Assembly: GCF_036226665.1 (NCBI RefSeq)
Contig: NZ_CP109007.1
Location: 5,248,501-5,312,500, forward strand
DNA from: Streptomyces sp. NBC_00691
GTDB lineage: Bacteria > Actinomycetota > Actinomycetes > Streptomycetales > Streptomycetaceae
Direction of reading: 5' to 3'
DNA length: 64,000 bases
Shown: piece by piece, positions 8,545-16,770 of the stretch
How positions within the stretch are numbered: position 1 is the stretch's first letter
Layout of the letters: each line of letters opens with the position of its first letter
Program-made: the position numbers and the translations under genes
Notes under the pieces: model-generated
The model's input: the letters and a program-made list of their open reading frames with translations, nothing else
Database searches by the model: none
What the model was told of the DNA's origin: nothing

Positions 8545-9303
8545 ATGGCCGTTCGTGCCGCGTCGTCGCGTATCCACCGGGCCGTCGTGCCGCTCGCGCT
8601 CTGCGCCGGCCTGACAGCGGGGCTCACGGCCTGCGCCGCTGATCCCGACGAGGGGACCAACGGGGTCGGAAGGCTGTCCGCGGCCGAGATCGAGGGCAAG
8701 GCGCGGACCGCCGCGGACACCGCGAAGGCGGTACGGCTCTCCGGCACCCTGGTCAGCAAGGGCGACACCTTCAAGCTGAACATGCGCCTCAAGCAGGACG
8801 GCGCGAGCGGCTCGGTGACGACGAAGAACAGCACGTTCGAGCTGCTGCGAATCGGCGAGGCGCTCTATCTGAAGGCGGACGCGGGCTTCTGGTCCCACGA
8901 GACCAAGGACGGCGACAAGCCGACGGAGGCGGACGCCGAGGCCGCCGACAAGCTCGACGACAAGTACGTGAAGGTGCCGCAGGGCGACCCCGCGTACAAG
9001 CAGCTGCGCGGCTTCACCGAGATGGACCTGCTGCTCGCCGGGCTGACCGGGCTCCACGGCGAGAAGGTCAAGGGCGACCGGGACCAGATCGGCGGGGTCC
9101 GCACGATCAAGGTCAAGGGCGGCGCGGACGGCGAGGGCGGCACCCTCGACGTGTCGCTGCAGGGCGACCCGTACCCGGTGCAGTTCGCGCGGGGCGGGGG
9201 AGCGGGCCTGGTGGTGCTCTCCGAGTGGAACAAGGACTTCCCGCTCACCGAGCCGTCGAAGGAAGAGACCCTCGACTACGGCAAGCAGCTGCCCAGGACC
9301 TGA
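8545..9303 (+). CDS. LppX/LprG-like lipoprotein
   Basis: A 252-residue lipoprotein: basic start, hydrophobic core and lipobox LTAC with lipidated Cys30. The mature part repeats the alternating strand pattern of the LppX/LprAFG family (KAVRLSGTLVSKGDTFKLNMRL, FELLRIGEALYLKADAGFW), a half-barrel that carries lipids in mycobacteria. The secreted protein at 45079 is a clear paralogue (LTADEIGDKA, AFWRV). It is divergent from the MgtE-N gene across 272 bp and convergent with the next gene, only 6 bp apart and without an obvious terminator. A lipid-carrying role is inferred only. Confidence 0.85.
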   Translation: MAVRAASSRIHRAVVPLALCAGLTAGLTACAADPDEGTNGVGRLSAAEIEGKARTAADTAKAVRLSGTLVSKGDTFKLNMRLKQDGASGSVTTKNSTFELLRIGEALYLKADAGFWSHETKDGDKPTEADAEAADKLDDKYVKVPQGDPAYKQLRGFTEMDLLLAGLTGLHGEKVKGDRDQIGGVRTIKVKGGADGEGGTLDVSLQGDPYPVQFARGGGAGLVVLSEWNKDFPLTEPSKEETLDYGKQLPRT

Positions 9304-9309
9304 TCCCGT

Positions 9310-9819
9310 TCAGCGTCGCTTGCGGCGCTTGAGCAGCAGCTTCGGGAGACCGGACGGCACCGGGTCGCTGGTCGTGGCCGCCGAGGGCAGCGGGACGGCC
9401 GCCAGGGAGCCGTCCGGCAGCTCCGTGGTCGAGGAGCGGGGGTCGAGCCGCAGGACCCGGCACTCGCGCCCCCAGCGGGCCGTCATGGCCTCGCCGTCGG
9501 GCGCGTTGAGCCGCTTGCCCTTCAGCTCGGCGACCGCCGCGTCCCACTCCTCGGTGCCGTGCGCGATCTCGCGCACGGCGGCCGTCCAGGCGACGAGACG
9601 GCCGCCCTTGTCCTTGCTGCGGACCGTGACCTCGGCCGTCCCGCCGTCGACCAGTCCCGGCAGCGGCTGTTCGCCGGGGCCGTCGCCGACGACGAACGCT
9701 GCGCCGTCGGACCAGACGTGCCAGAGCGCGCGGGCGGGGCCGGTGCCGCGGACCCACACCAGGCCGGACTTCTTGGTGGCCTCCTCGACGAGGGCGGACC
9801 CGATCAGCTCTTCAGTCAT
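9310..9819 (-). CDS. conserved hypothetical protein, possible FMN-binding split-barrel fold
   Basis: A 169-residue soluble protein. The pattern ALWHVWSDGAAFVVGDG, EVTVRSKDKGGRLVAWTAAVREI, with charged strands ending in RWGRECRVLRLDP, looks like a split beta-barrel of the pyridoxamine 5'-phosphate oxidase type, but I see no decisive cofactor motif. The C-terminus is strongly basic (KLLLKRRKRR). I use ATG 9819 (MTEELIGSAL) rather than the further upstream ATG, which would overlap the perfect stem-loop at 9833. Function unknown. Confidence 0.78.
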   Translation of the reverse strand: MTEELIGSALVEEATKKSGLVWVRGTGPARALWHVWSDGAAFVVGDGPGEQPLPGLVDGGTAEVTVRSKDKGGRLVAWTAAVREIAHGTEEWDAAVAELKGKRLNAPDGEAMTARWGRECRVLRLDPRSSTTELPDGSLAAVPLPSAATTSDPVPSGLPKLLLKRRKRR

Positions 9820-9832
9820 GGCCCGAAGCCTA

Positions 9833-9893
9833 GGGCCTGTCGTCACCCTTCCGTCCTCGCCCGGAGGGCGGACGGAAGGGTGACGACAGGCCC
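9833..9893 (-). terminator. perfect 24-bp stem-loop after corA
   Basis: 9833-9856 and 9870-9893 are exact reverse complements (core CCTGTCGTCACCCTTCC) with a 13-base loop. It lies 14 bp beyond the corA stop and just upstream of the next leftward gene, so it most likely terminates corA and insulates that gene. Confidence 0.85.
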
Positions 9894-9906
9894 CGGCCCC
9901 CGAGGG

Positions 9907-11040
9907 TCACAGCCAGCCGTTGCGCTTCAGCGTGCGGTGGATGGTGAAGCAGATCGCGACGATGCCGGTGAGCACCATCGGGTAGCCGTACTTCCAGTGC
10001 AGCTCGGGCATGTGGTCGAAGTTCATGCCGTACACGCCGCAGACCGCCGTGGGGACGGCGACGATCGCCGCCCACGAGGTGATCTTGCGCATGTCCTCGT
10101 TCTGCGCGACGGTCGCCTGCGCCAGGTTGGCCTGGAGGATCGAGTTGAGCAGCTCGTCGAAGCCGACGACCTGCTCCTGCACGCGCGCGAGGTGGTCGGC
10201 GACGTCCCGGAAGTACTTCTGGATGTCGGGGTCGACCAGCCGCATCGGCCGCTCGGAGAGCAGCTGCATCGGGCGGAGCAGTGGCGTGACGGCCCGCTTG
10301 AACTCCAGCACCTCGCGCTTCAGCTGATAGATCCGGCCGGTGTCCGTACCGCGGGTCGAACCCTTCGCGGCCGGCGAGAAGACGTCGATCTCCAGCTGGT
10401 CGATGTCGAGTTCGACCGCGTCGGCGACCGCGATGTAGCCGTCGACGACGTGGTCGGAGAGGGCGTGCAGCACCGCCGAGGGCCCTTTGGCGAGCAGTTC
10501 GGGCTCGCCCTGGAGGCGGTGCCGGAGGTTGCGCAGGGAGCCCTGGCCGCCGTGCCGGACGGTGATGACGAAGTCGGGGCCGGTGAAGCACATGACCTCG
10601 CCGGTCTCGACGACCTCGCTGGTCGCGGTGAGCGCGGCGTGCTCGACGTAGTGGATCGTCTTGAACACGGTGAAGAGGGTGTCGTCGTACCGCTCCAGCT
10701 TGGGCCGCTGGTGGGCGTGGACGGCGTCCTCCACGGCGAGCGGGTGCAGCCCGAACTCGGCCGCGATACCGGCGAATTCGGCCTCGGTCGGCTCGTGCAG
10801 GCCGATCCAGGCGAAGCCGCCGTTCTCCCGGACCCGGCTCATGGCGCCGCGCGGGGTGAGGCACTCGCGGTCGTCGACGCGGCGTCCGTCGCGGTAGACG
10901 GCGCAGTCGACCACGGCACTGGAGGCCGTGTGGTCGCGGGTGGGGTCGTACGAGGTGTACGTGGTGGGGGTCTTGCGCAGGGGGTGCCGCAGGCTCGGAC
11001 GGACGGCGGCGCGCAGGTCACGGATCATCGACATGGGCAT
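9907..11040 (-). CDS. corA: CorA-family magnesium/cobalt transporter
   Basis: A 377-residue CorA: long N-terminal cytosolic alpha/beta funnel, then two C-terminal membrane helices with the signature YGMNFDHMPEL (GMN motif) between them, and a basic tail (HRTLKRNGWL). The long stalk helix with FDELLNSILQANLAQATVAQNEDMRKITSW is typical. ATG 11040 is the longest start, and ATG 11034 is equally plausible. It transports Mg2+ passively as a pentamer in the plasma membrane. A strong terminator follows. Its upstream 400 bp contain no clear known riboswitch (see 11041). Confidence 0.95.
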   Translation of the reverse strand: MPMSMIRDLRAAVRPSLRHPLRKTPTTYTSYDPTRDHTASSAVVDCAVYRDGRRVDDRECLTPRGAMSRVRENGGFAWIGLHEPTEAEFAGIAAEFGLHPLAVEDAVHAHQRPKLERYDDTLFTVFKTIHYVEHAALTATSEVVETGEVMCFTGPDFVITVRHGGQGSLRNLRHRLQGEPELLAKGPSAVLHALSDHVVDGYIAVADAVELDIDQLEIDVFSPAAKGSTRGTDTGRIYQLKREVLEFKRAVTPLLRPMQLLSERPMRLVDPDIQKYFRDVADHLARVQEQVVGFDELLNSILQANLAQATVAQNEDMRKITSWAAIVAVPTAVCGVYGMNFDHMPELHWKYGYPMVLTGIVAICFTIHRTLKRNGWL

Positions 11041-11461
11041 GCTCCTTCACGGAGAAGCCGTCGGCGAGCGTGGAACAGCCCGGAATGGGGACGTGGAGCT
11101 ACGTCGTCCACAAAGCGGGCGGCACCGAGAGATCGCGGTGACGGCGTTCGCTACAGACAGGCAAAGGCGAGATGCTCTTCCGTCGTGCGAGATGCCGGAG
11201 AGGCGGGGCCGTACGGGGACGGGCCGGGAATCACCGGAAGTACGTACGCACCGGGCTCGGGTGCGGGGCGGAAGAGCGGCTGGTACTGCCCGATCGACTT
11301 CGGTCCATCGCAGCCCCACCTCCTCCGGCCGGTCCCTCGTGAGGGATGACGTGTGACGAGTAGTCGGGAGTTCGGGACTCCCGACCAGCGGCCAAGACTA
11401 TCAGCCGACTGAGGGTCAATCCCTTCCTTTGCCCGTTCCATACGCGCTTTATGCTCAAGAC
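11041..11461. other. intergenic region between divergent corA and the SUFU-domain gene
   Basis: 421 bp with no convincing gene. It must contain both divergent promoters and a long corA leader if transcription starts near 11400. Several GC-rich inverted repeats are present (for example TCGGGAGT/ACTCCCGA around 11367-11386). A 90-codon leftward open frame (11047-11319) has poor codon bias and is not called. I looked for a Mg2+ (M-box) riboswitch on the corA strand and could not match its conserved blocks. Confidence 0.5.
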
Positions 11462-12046
11462 ATGGGAGAAGTTCTTGCTCTGGTCGAGGCCCGGTTGCGG
11501 ACGGCACTCGGAGAACCGGACGCGCGCGCCGCGGTGACGTTTCTCGGCACGGACCGGATCGAGGTGCTCCGCTTCGCCGACGGCGACCTCGTGCGGTACG
11601 CGACCCTCGGCATGTCCGCACAGCCGATGTCCGATCCGACCGCCGCGCTCGCCGATCCGGTCAAGGGACCGCGCGCCGAGCTCGTCCTGACCGTACGGGC
11701 CGGCCTCGCCGACACCGACAAGGTGCTGCGCCCGCTCGCGGTGCTCGCCGCTGCCCCGCAGGTCGAGGGCGTCGTCGTGGCGCCGGGCGCCTCGCTCGAC
11801 GTCGGCGACCCGCTCTGGCCGGGCGCCGCCTTCAGCTCGGTCCTGGTGGCGGAGTCCGGCGGTCTGGTCGAGGACCTGGAGCTCGACGAGCCGATGGACC
11901 CGGTGCGGTTCCTGCCGCTGCTCCCGATGACCTCGAACGAGGCGGCGTGGAAGCGGGTCCACGGGGCGCAGGCCCTGGAGGAGCGCTGGCTGACGCAGGG
12001 TACGGACCTGCGCGATCCACTGCGCAGGTCCGTACCTCTGGACTGA
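11462..12046 (+). CDS. Suppressor-of-fused (SUFU) domain protein
   Basis: A 194-residue single-domain protein with the bacterial SUFU-like pattern: N-terminal helix, EVLRFADGDLVRYATLGMS, a PRAELVLTVRAG strand, WPGAAFSSVLVAESGG, and the LPLLPMTSNEAAWKRVHGAQALEERW motif typical of immunity-like SUFU proteins. ATG 11462 is preferred over an upstream in-frame ATG. In bacteria this fold often occurs as an immunity protein beside polymorphic toxins, but no toxin gene is adjacent here, so the role is open. Its last codons form a strong hairpin (see 11999). Confidence 0.85.
   Translation: MGEVLALVEARLRTALGEPDARAAVTFLGTDRIEVLRFADGDLVRYATLGMSAQPMSDPTAALADPVKGPRAELVLTVRAGLADTDKVLRPLAVLAAAPQVEGVVVAPGASLDVGDPLWPGAAFSSVLVAESGGLVEDLELDEPMDPVRFLPLLPMTSNEAAWKRVHGAQALEERWLTQGTDLRDPLRRSVPLD
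11999..12036 (+). terminator. perfect stem-loop inside the 3' end of the SUFU-domain gene
   Basis: GGTACGGACCTGCGC (11999-12013) and its exact reverse complement (12022-12036) are separated by 8 bases. It lies wholly within the last 16 codons, ending 7 bases before the stop. It may act as terminator or as 3' mRNA protector; no U-tract follows. Confidence 0.6.
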
Positions 12047-12092
12047 CGGCCCCCGGGGCCGGCAGGCGTTCCGGCCGCCCGGCTTCCCCGGG

Positions 12093-12365
12093 TCAGGTCC
12101 GGGCGACGGTCCTGCTGGCCACGAGATGGGCGATCAGCACGTAGACGATCGCCGGAATGCCGTAGTCGAGCAGCACCTGAAGGGCGTGCTGGGAGACGTC
12201 GAAGAGCCCGATCGACCAGCCGGCGAGCCAGTCCGCGGCCTCGCGGAACCAGCCGACCACGGTGTTTCCCCGGTTGGCGTCGAGCAGGTCCAGGACGATC
12301 CAGACGACCAGGATGCCCGCGAGGACGCGGGCCACGGTTCTTATGACGGAGTCGATGCCTCTCAT
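12093..12365 (-). CDS. small membrane protein
   Basis: A 90-residue protein with two predicted membrane helices (about 7-27, VIRTVARVLAGILVVWIVLDLL, and 66-84, LLDYGIPAIVYVLIAHLVA) and a short amphipathic loop between them; the C-terminus is SRTVART. ATG 12365. Codon use is typical of the genome. No family function known to me. It is the downstream neighbour of the MFS gene (51 bp) and may share its transcript. Confidence 0.75.
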   Translation of the reverse strand: MRGIDSVIRTVARVLAGILVVWIVLDLLDANRGNTVVGWFREAADWLAGWSIGLFDVSQHALQVLLDYGIPAIVYVLIAHLVASRTVART

Positions 12366-12416
12366 GGACTCCGTCTTGCCCGAGCTTCCCGCGGCAAACG
12401 GGCCGCGGCGGGACGG

Positions 12417-13646
12417 TCAGTCGGCGAAGACCCCGACGCCGTCCTCCGCGGCGTGCTTCGGGGCCAGTTCCGCGGCCTCGAGGGTGAGCGCCTCGCGGCG
12501 GACCCGGACGACCACGGCGCCGAGCGCCGCGGCCGCGCCCGCCACCACGAACGGCATGTGGACGTCGCTCCACTCCTCGATCTTCGGGGCGAAGTACGGA
12601 GCGGCGGCCGCGGCGAACCAGCGGACGAAGTTGTAGCCCGCGCTGGCCACCGGGCGCGGGGCGTCCGAGACGCCGAGGGCCAGTTCGGTGAAGACGGTGT
12701 TGTTGACGCCGATGAACGCGCCCGACAGGACCGTGCAGACGATCGCGGTCGTGTGATCGCCGTACCCGAGGACCACCACGTCGACCGCGAGCAGCACCAG
12801 TGAGCCGCCGAGGACGGTGAGCGAGCCGAAGCGCCGCTGGAGCCGGGGCGCGACCAGGACCGAGAAGACGGCGAGCAGGACACCCCAGGCGAAGAACACC
12901 GCGCCGGACTTGTACGGCGTCATGTCCAGCACGAACGGAGTGAAGGCGAGCACCGTGAAGAAGGCGTAGTTGTAGAAGAACGCGGCCGCCGCGGCCGAGG
13001 CGAGGCCGCCGTGGCCCAGCGCCCGGATCGGGTCGAGCAGCGAGGTCCGGCGGGCCGGTTTCGGCTGCTCCCTGAGGAAGACCGCGATGCACAGGAAGCC
13101 GATCGCCATCAGCGCGGCCGTGCCGAAGAAGGGGTAGCGCCAGCTGGCGTCGCCGAGCAGGGCGCCGAGCAGCGGTCCGCAGGCCATGCCGAGGCCGAGC
13201 GCCGACTCGTAGAGCAGGATCGCGGCCGCGCTGCCGCCGGCCGCGGCGCCCACGATCACGGCGAGCGAGGTCGAGACGAAGAGCGCGTTGCCGAGTCCCC
13301 AGCCCGCCCGGAAGCCGACGAGCGCGCCGACGGAGTCCGAGGTGCCGGCGAGAGCGGCGAAGACGACGACGAGCGCGAGTCCGGCGAGCAGGGTCCGGCG
13401 TCCCCCGATGCGGCTGGAGACGAATCCGGTCACCAGCATCGCGACGGCGGTGATGAGGAAGTACGAGGTGAAGAGCAGCGAGACCTGACTGGGCGTCGCG
13501 TCGAGGCCCTGGGCGATCGACGGCAGGATCGGGTCGACGAGGCCGATGCCCATGAAGGCGACGACGGACGCGCCGGCGGTGGCCCAGACGGCCGGTGGCT
13601 GACGCAGGAGGCTGCCTCCGCCGGCGTTCTCTTCTGCTCTCTCCAT
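12417..13646 (-). CDS. MFS transporter (drug-efflux-like)
   Basis: A 409-residue protein with about 12 membrane helices. The signature MGIGLVDPILPSIAQGLDATPSQVSLLFTSY in helix 1 and the RIGGRRTLLAGL loop between helices 2 and 3 place it among 12-TM major facilitator proton-coupled exporters related to DHA1 multidrug pumps. ATG 13646 has GAGGAGCGG upstream. An AT-rich operator-like region lies just upstream (13682-13715), suggesting repression by an HTH regulator, but no regulator gene is adjacent. Substrate unknown. Confidence 0.9.
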   Translation of the reverse strand: MERAEENAGGGSLLRQPPAVWATAGASVVAFMGIGLVDPILPSIAQGLDATPSQVSLLFTSYFLITAVAMLVTGFVSSRIGGRRTLLAGLALVVVFAALAGTSDSVGALVGFRAGWGLGNALFVSTSLAVIVGAAAGGSAAAILLYESALGLGMACGPLLGALLGDASWRYPFFGTAALMAIGFLCIAVFLREQPKPARRTSLLDPIRALGHGGLASAAAAAFFYNYAFFTVLAFTPFVLDMTPYKSGAVFFAWGVLLAVFSVLVAPRLQRRFGSLTVLGGSLVLLAVDVVVLGYGDHTTAIVCTVLSGAFIGVNNTVFTELALGVSDAPRPVASAGYNFVRWFAAAAAPYFAPKIEEWSDVHMPFVVAGAAAALGAVVVRVRREALTLEAAELAPKHAAEDGVGVFAD

Positions 13647-13681
13647 GGGTTCCGCTCCTCCGCGTCGAGATGGGTGCTCTA

Positions 13682-13715
13682 TGCACAGAATAAGTTAGAG
13701 AAGCTAATGAGTGCA
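13682..13715. promoter_or_regulatory. operator-like inverted repeats upstream of the MFS gene
   Basis: An unusually AT-rich stretch contains TTAG-N5-CTAA (13695-13707), flanked by TGCAC (13682) and GTGCA (13711). On the minus strand TTGCAC at 13716-13711 could be a -35 box. The TTAG/CTAA form resembles MarR-type operators; this is inference only. Confidence 0.5.
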
Positions 13716-13824
13716 AACTACATCTATATCTGCGGGTGGCGGGGGGTGAACGCCACGGTCCGGACGGGTGATCGTCGGTGATCGTCCTTGACGCGGGGCT
13801 CCGGTGGTAGGACCGTTGAGCCCT

Positions 13825-14463
13825 ATGAGGGGCGAACCCAGTTGTCCGAAGTGTGGTGGCCGGGTCAGGGCGCCCGGGCTCTTCGCCGACTCCTGGCAGT
13901 GCGTCGTGCACGGCTCGGTGCACCCGCTCCAGCCCGTGATCCCGCCCAGCGTCGAGGCCCTCGGTGTGGTGGTGCACCGGTCCCACGTGCCGGTGTGGAT
14001 GCCGTGGCCCCTGCCCGTCGGCTGGCTCTTCACCGGAGTCGCGTACGCCGGTGACGACCGCAGCGGCGGACGCGCGACCGCCGTCGCCTGCTCGGGACCC
14101 GGACCGCTCGGCGGCATCGGCGAGCTGCTCCTGGTCGCCGAGGAGCTCGGCGTCGGCCTCGGCGCCCGGTACGCCGGCATCGACGGCCCCGATCCCGGCG
14201 CGGGCATGGCCATCGACAGACCCCCGCAGACGAAGGTCCTCGCCGCCGGACGCCCGACCCCGCTCTGGCACGTCAGCGGCGCCCCGCAGGACCGCGCGGT
14301 CTTCGCGGGGGAGGCGCGCGGCCTCTGGCTGTGGGCGATCGTCTGGCCCGAGCAGTCCGGCCTCCTGATGTACGACGAGCTGGTCCTGACGGACCTGCGC
14401 GACGCGGGCGCCGAGGTCGAACTCCTGCCGTGCGGAGCGCTGACGCCGAGGCTGCTGAGCTGA
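13825..14463 (+). CDS. DUF6758-type conserved protein with N-terminal zinc ribbon
   Basis: A 212-residue protein starting MRGEPSCPKCGGRVRAPG: a CPKC knuckle followed by a WQC Cys and His, suggesting a small metal site at the N-terminus. The rest is a globular domain (PWPLPVGWLFTGVAYAGDDRSGGRATAVACSGPGPLGG, WLWAIVWPEQSGLLMYDELVLTDLRD). ATG 13825 fits the conserved N-terminus; an upstream GTG at 13804 is in frame. Family is widespread in Streptomyces; I know of no assigned function. Confidence 0.82.
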   Translation: MRGEPSCPKCGGRVRAPGLFADSWQCVVHGSVHPLQPVIPPSVEALGVVVHRSHVPVWMPWPLPVGWLFTGVAYAGDDRSGGRATAVACSGPGPLGGIGELLLVAEELGVGLGARYAGIDGPDPGAGMAIDRPPQTKVLAAGRPTPLWHVSGAPQDRAVFAGEARGLWLWAIVWPEQSGLLMYDELVLTDLRDAGAEVELLPCGALTPRLLS

Positions 14464-14569
14464 CGCGCCGCCGACCGGTCCGGCAGGCTCCTTTCCGTAG
14501 GGGCGTGTTCGATTCGCCCGTTATGCTGGAGCGTCCCTCGTCCGTGCCGAAGTCCTGGAGTACCGCGTC

Positions 14570-15433
14570 GTGCGCATCGACCTGCACACCCACTCCACGG
14601 CCTCCGACGGTACGGACTCCCCGGCCGAACTCGTCCGCAATGCGGCCGCCGCCGGGCTCGACGTCGTCGCGCTGACGGATCACGACACCACCCGGGGCCA
14701 CGCCGAGGCGATCGCGGCCCTGCCCGAGGGGCTGACCCTCGTCACCGGGGCCGAGCTGTCCTGCCGGACCGACGGCATCGGCCTGCACCTGCTCGCGTAC
14801 CTCTTCGACCCCGCGGAGCCCGTACTCCTCGCCGAGCGCGAACTCGTCCGCGACGACCGGGTCCCGCGCGCGCGTGCCATGGTCGGCAAGCTCCAGGAGC
14901 TCGGCGTCCCCGTCACCTGGGACCAGGTCGCCCGCATCGCCGGCGACGGCTCCGTGGGCCGCCCGCACGTCGCCGAGGCGCTTGTCGAGCTCGGGGTCGT
15001 GCCGGACGTGTCCGGGGCGTTCACGCCCGAGTGGCTCGCCGACGGCGGCCGGGCGCACGTCGGCAAGCACGAGCTCGACCCCGTCGACGCCATCCGCCTG
15101 GTGAAGGCGGCCGGCGGCGTCACCGTCTTCGCGCACCCGCTCGCCGTCAAGCGCGGCCAGGTGCTGCCCGAGGCCTCGATAGCCCGCCTCGCCGAGGCCG
15201 GACTCGACGGCATCGAGGTCGACCACATGGACCACGACGAGGCGACGCGGGCACGGCTGCGCGGGCTCGCGAAGGAGCTCGGTCTGCTGACCACCGGCTC
15301 CAGCGACTACCACGGCAGCCGCAAGACCTGCCGCCTGGGCGAGTACACGACCGATCCCGAGATCTACGGCGAGATCACCCGCCGCGCCGCGGGGGCCTTC
15401 CCGGTCCCCGGCGCGGGAGGACCCGCCTCCTAG
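14570..15433 (+). CDS. PHP-domain phosphoesterase
   Basis: A 287-residue PHP protein. The metal-binding set is visible in order: DLHTHST near residue 4, DHDTT near 40, GAELSC near 60, FAHPLAV near 185, and TGSSDYHG near 245. This composition is that of the TrpH/YciV-type nucleoside 3',5'-bisphosphate or 5'-3' exonuclease group (RNase AM-like). Start is GTG 14570 after a purine-poor leader. It stands alone between DUF6758 and marC. Substrate is inferred from family, not shown. Confidence 0.92.
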   Translation: MRIDLHTHSTASDGTDSPAELVRNAAAAGLDVVALTDHDTTRGHAEAIAALPEGLTLVTGAELSCRTDGIGLHLLAYLFDPAEPVLLAERELVRDDRVPRARAMVGKLQELGVPVTWDQVARIAGDGSVGRPHVAEALVELGVVPDVSGAFTPEWLADGGRAHVGKHELDPVDAIRLVKAAGGVTVFAHPLAVKRGQVLPEASIARLAEAGLDGIEVDHMDHDEATRARLRGLAKELGLLTTGSSDYHGSRKTCRLGEYTTDPEIYGEITRRAAGAFPVPGAGGPAS

Positions 15434-15443
15434 CCTTCGGCTG

Positions 15444-15463
15444 CCGGGCTCCACGGAGCCCGG
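15444..15463 (+). terminator. short stem-loop after the PHP gene
   Basis: CCGGGCTCC and GGAGCCCGG are exact complements separated by two bases, 10 bp beyond the PHP stop. A weak intrinsic terminator without a U-tract. The remaining 250 bp to marC hold nothing I can assign. Confidence 0.5.
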
Positions 15464-15718
15464 ACCCGTTCCGCGGGACCCGTCCCCCGGCCGTCCGGCC
15501 GGGAGGACCGCCGCGCCGCGTGCCCCGCCCCGTGTCCGGATGCGGGCCGTGCGGTCCGTCCCGCGCCCGTCGAGTGGCTTCCCTCCTCCTGGTCCGCCCC
15601 CTCACGGCTCCGTGCCGTGCCCCGGGGCGGCGCTCTTCCTGCCCTGCCGCCGGAATCCCGCATTCCGCCCGCCGGGGCCACACCCCACCGTTCGACCTCT
15701 CCCGCAAGGCACCCCACC

Positions 15719-16324
15719 GTGTTCGACGTCGCCGTCTTCGGCTCGCTGTTCCTGACCCTCTTCGTGATCATGGATCCCCCCGGGATCACGCCGATCTTCC
15801 TCGCCCTCACCTCCGGCCGGGCCGCCAAGGTGCAGCGCCGGATGGCCTGGCAGGCCGTCGCCGTGGCGTTCGGTGTCATCACCGTCTTCGGTCTGCTCGG
15901 CCAGCAGATCCTGGACTACCTGCACGTCTCCGTCCCCGCGCTGATGATCGCGGGCGGCCTTCTGCTGCTGCTCATCGCGCTCGACCTGCTCACCGGCAAG
16001 ACCGACGAGCCCCAGCAGACCAAGGACGTCAACGTCGCCCTGGTCCCGCTCGGCATGCCCCTGCTCGCCGGTCCCGGAGCGATCGTCTCGGTCATCCTGG
16101 CCGTCCAGAACGCCGACGGCGCGGCCGCGCAGGTCTCCGTCTGGGCCGCCATCGTCGCCATGCACATCGTGCTCTGGCTGACCATGCGGTACTCGCTGCT
16201 GATCATCCGGGTCATCAAGGACGGCGGCGTCGTCCTGGTCACCCGGCTCGCCGGCATGATGCTCTCCGCCATCGCGGTGCAGCAGATCATCAACGGCGTC
16301 ACCCAGGTGATCCAGAACGCCTGA
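15719..16324 (+). CDS. MarC-family integral membrane protein
   Basis: A 201-residue protein with six hydrophobic helices. It has the MarC hallmarks FLTLFVIMDPPGITPIFLALT in helix 1 and VPLGMPLLAGPGAI in the second half (an inverted-repeat type fold). GTG 15719 gives the usual family length; a longer frame upstream is proline-rich and unlike the family. MarC proteins are inner-membrane proteins of unknown function, named for proximity to mar loci rather than for drug resistance. Confidence 0.92.
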   Translation: MFDVAVFGSLFLTLFVIMDPPGITPIFLALTSGRAAKVQRRMAWQAVAVAFGVITVFGLLGQQILDYLHVSVPALMIAGGLLLLLIALDLLTGKTDEPQQTKDVNVALVPLGMPLLAGPGAIVSVILAVQNADGAAAQVSVWAAIVAMHIVLWLTMRYSLLIIRVIKDGGVVLVTRLAGMMLSAIAVQQIINGVTQVIQNA

Positions 16325-16372
16325 GGCGCCGGGGGCGCGCGCCCAGCGGTGCGCCCCGCCCCGGACACCACT

Positions 16373-16418
16373 GCGCCCCCGTACGGATTCCGCTCTTGCG
16401 AAGTCCGTGCGGGGGCGC
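16373..16418. terminator. bidirectional stem-loop between marC and the 50-residue gene
   Basis: GCGCCCCCGTACGGA (16373-16387) pairs with 16404-16418 at 14 of 15 positions. The flanking genes converge on it. Confidence 0.65.
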
Positions 16419-16442
16419 GGTGCGTGGTGTGGACCGGGCCTG

Positions 16443-16595
16443 TTACGAGGCCGAGGTCTCGGCGGGGCGGATCCAGATGCGCTGGCCGATCGAGGCGGCC
16501 TGCTGCACGATCCGGTTGACGGAGGCGGCGTCCACGACGGTCCGGTCGACGGGCGTGCCGTCGATGTCGTCAAGTCGCAGGATTTCGAAGCGCAC
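16443..16595 (-). CDS. small conserved protein of 50 residues
   Basis: GTG 16595 preceded by GGGAGAAG gives 50 residues starting MRFEILRLDDIDGTPVDRTV and ending IGQRIWIRPAETSAS. I recognise this as a small protein conserved in Streptomyces; the first ten residues form a strand, followed by a helix (VVDAASVNRIVQQAA). No known function. The larger frame that extends further upstream crosses the AT-rich promoter region and is not coding. Confidence 0.78.
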   Translation of the reverse strand: MRFEILRLDDIDGTPVDRTVVDAASVNRIVQQAASIGQRIWIRPAETSAS

Positions 16596-16677
16596 AGGCT
16601 TCTCCCTTCGTCTGAGTTGATCCTCCTGGTGGAGAACTGCGTTACGTATGGGTCCAACGACATGCATCCTGCAAACA

Positions 16678-16694
16678 TTCCTTACGCTAAGGAA
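16678..16694. promoter_or_regulatory. perfect AT-rich inverted repeat TTCCTTA-CGC-TAAGGAA
   Basis: A 7-bp palindromic pair with a 3-base centre, in the divergent region between the 50-residue gene (83 bp away) and the NYN gene (77 bp away). Unusually AT-rich for this genome, with AAAATTTT directly after. Its shape and place suggest an operator for a dimeric regulator. Confidence 0.5.
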
Positions 16695-16770
16695 AATTTT
16701 CGGATGTCTAACTACTAGCGGGTAGGAGGGTGTGGCGGCGGGGCCCCGTGCGGCGGACAATGAGCCCCGT

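Noticed and set aside
11041..11461. M-box (Mg2+) riboswitch upstream of corA
   Set aside because: I could not find the conserved AGGTGAGGCTCCT or GGGTCAACAG-like blocks; only generic GC hairpins are present.
11455..14271. 938-codon open frame on the minus strand
   Set aside because: Arg/Pro/Gly-rich low-complexity translation running through the MFS gene in another frame and across the SUFU and DUF6758 genes; a high-GC artefact.
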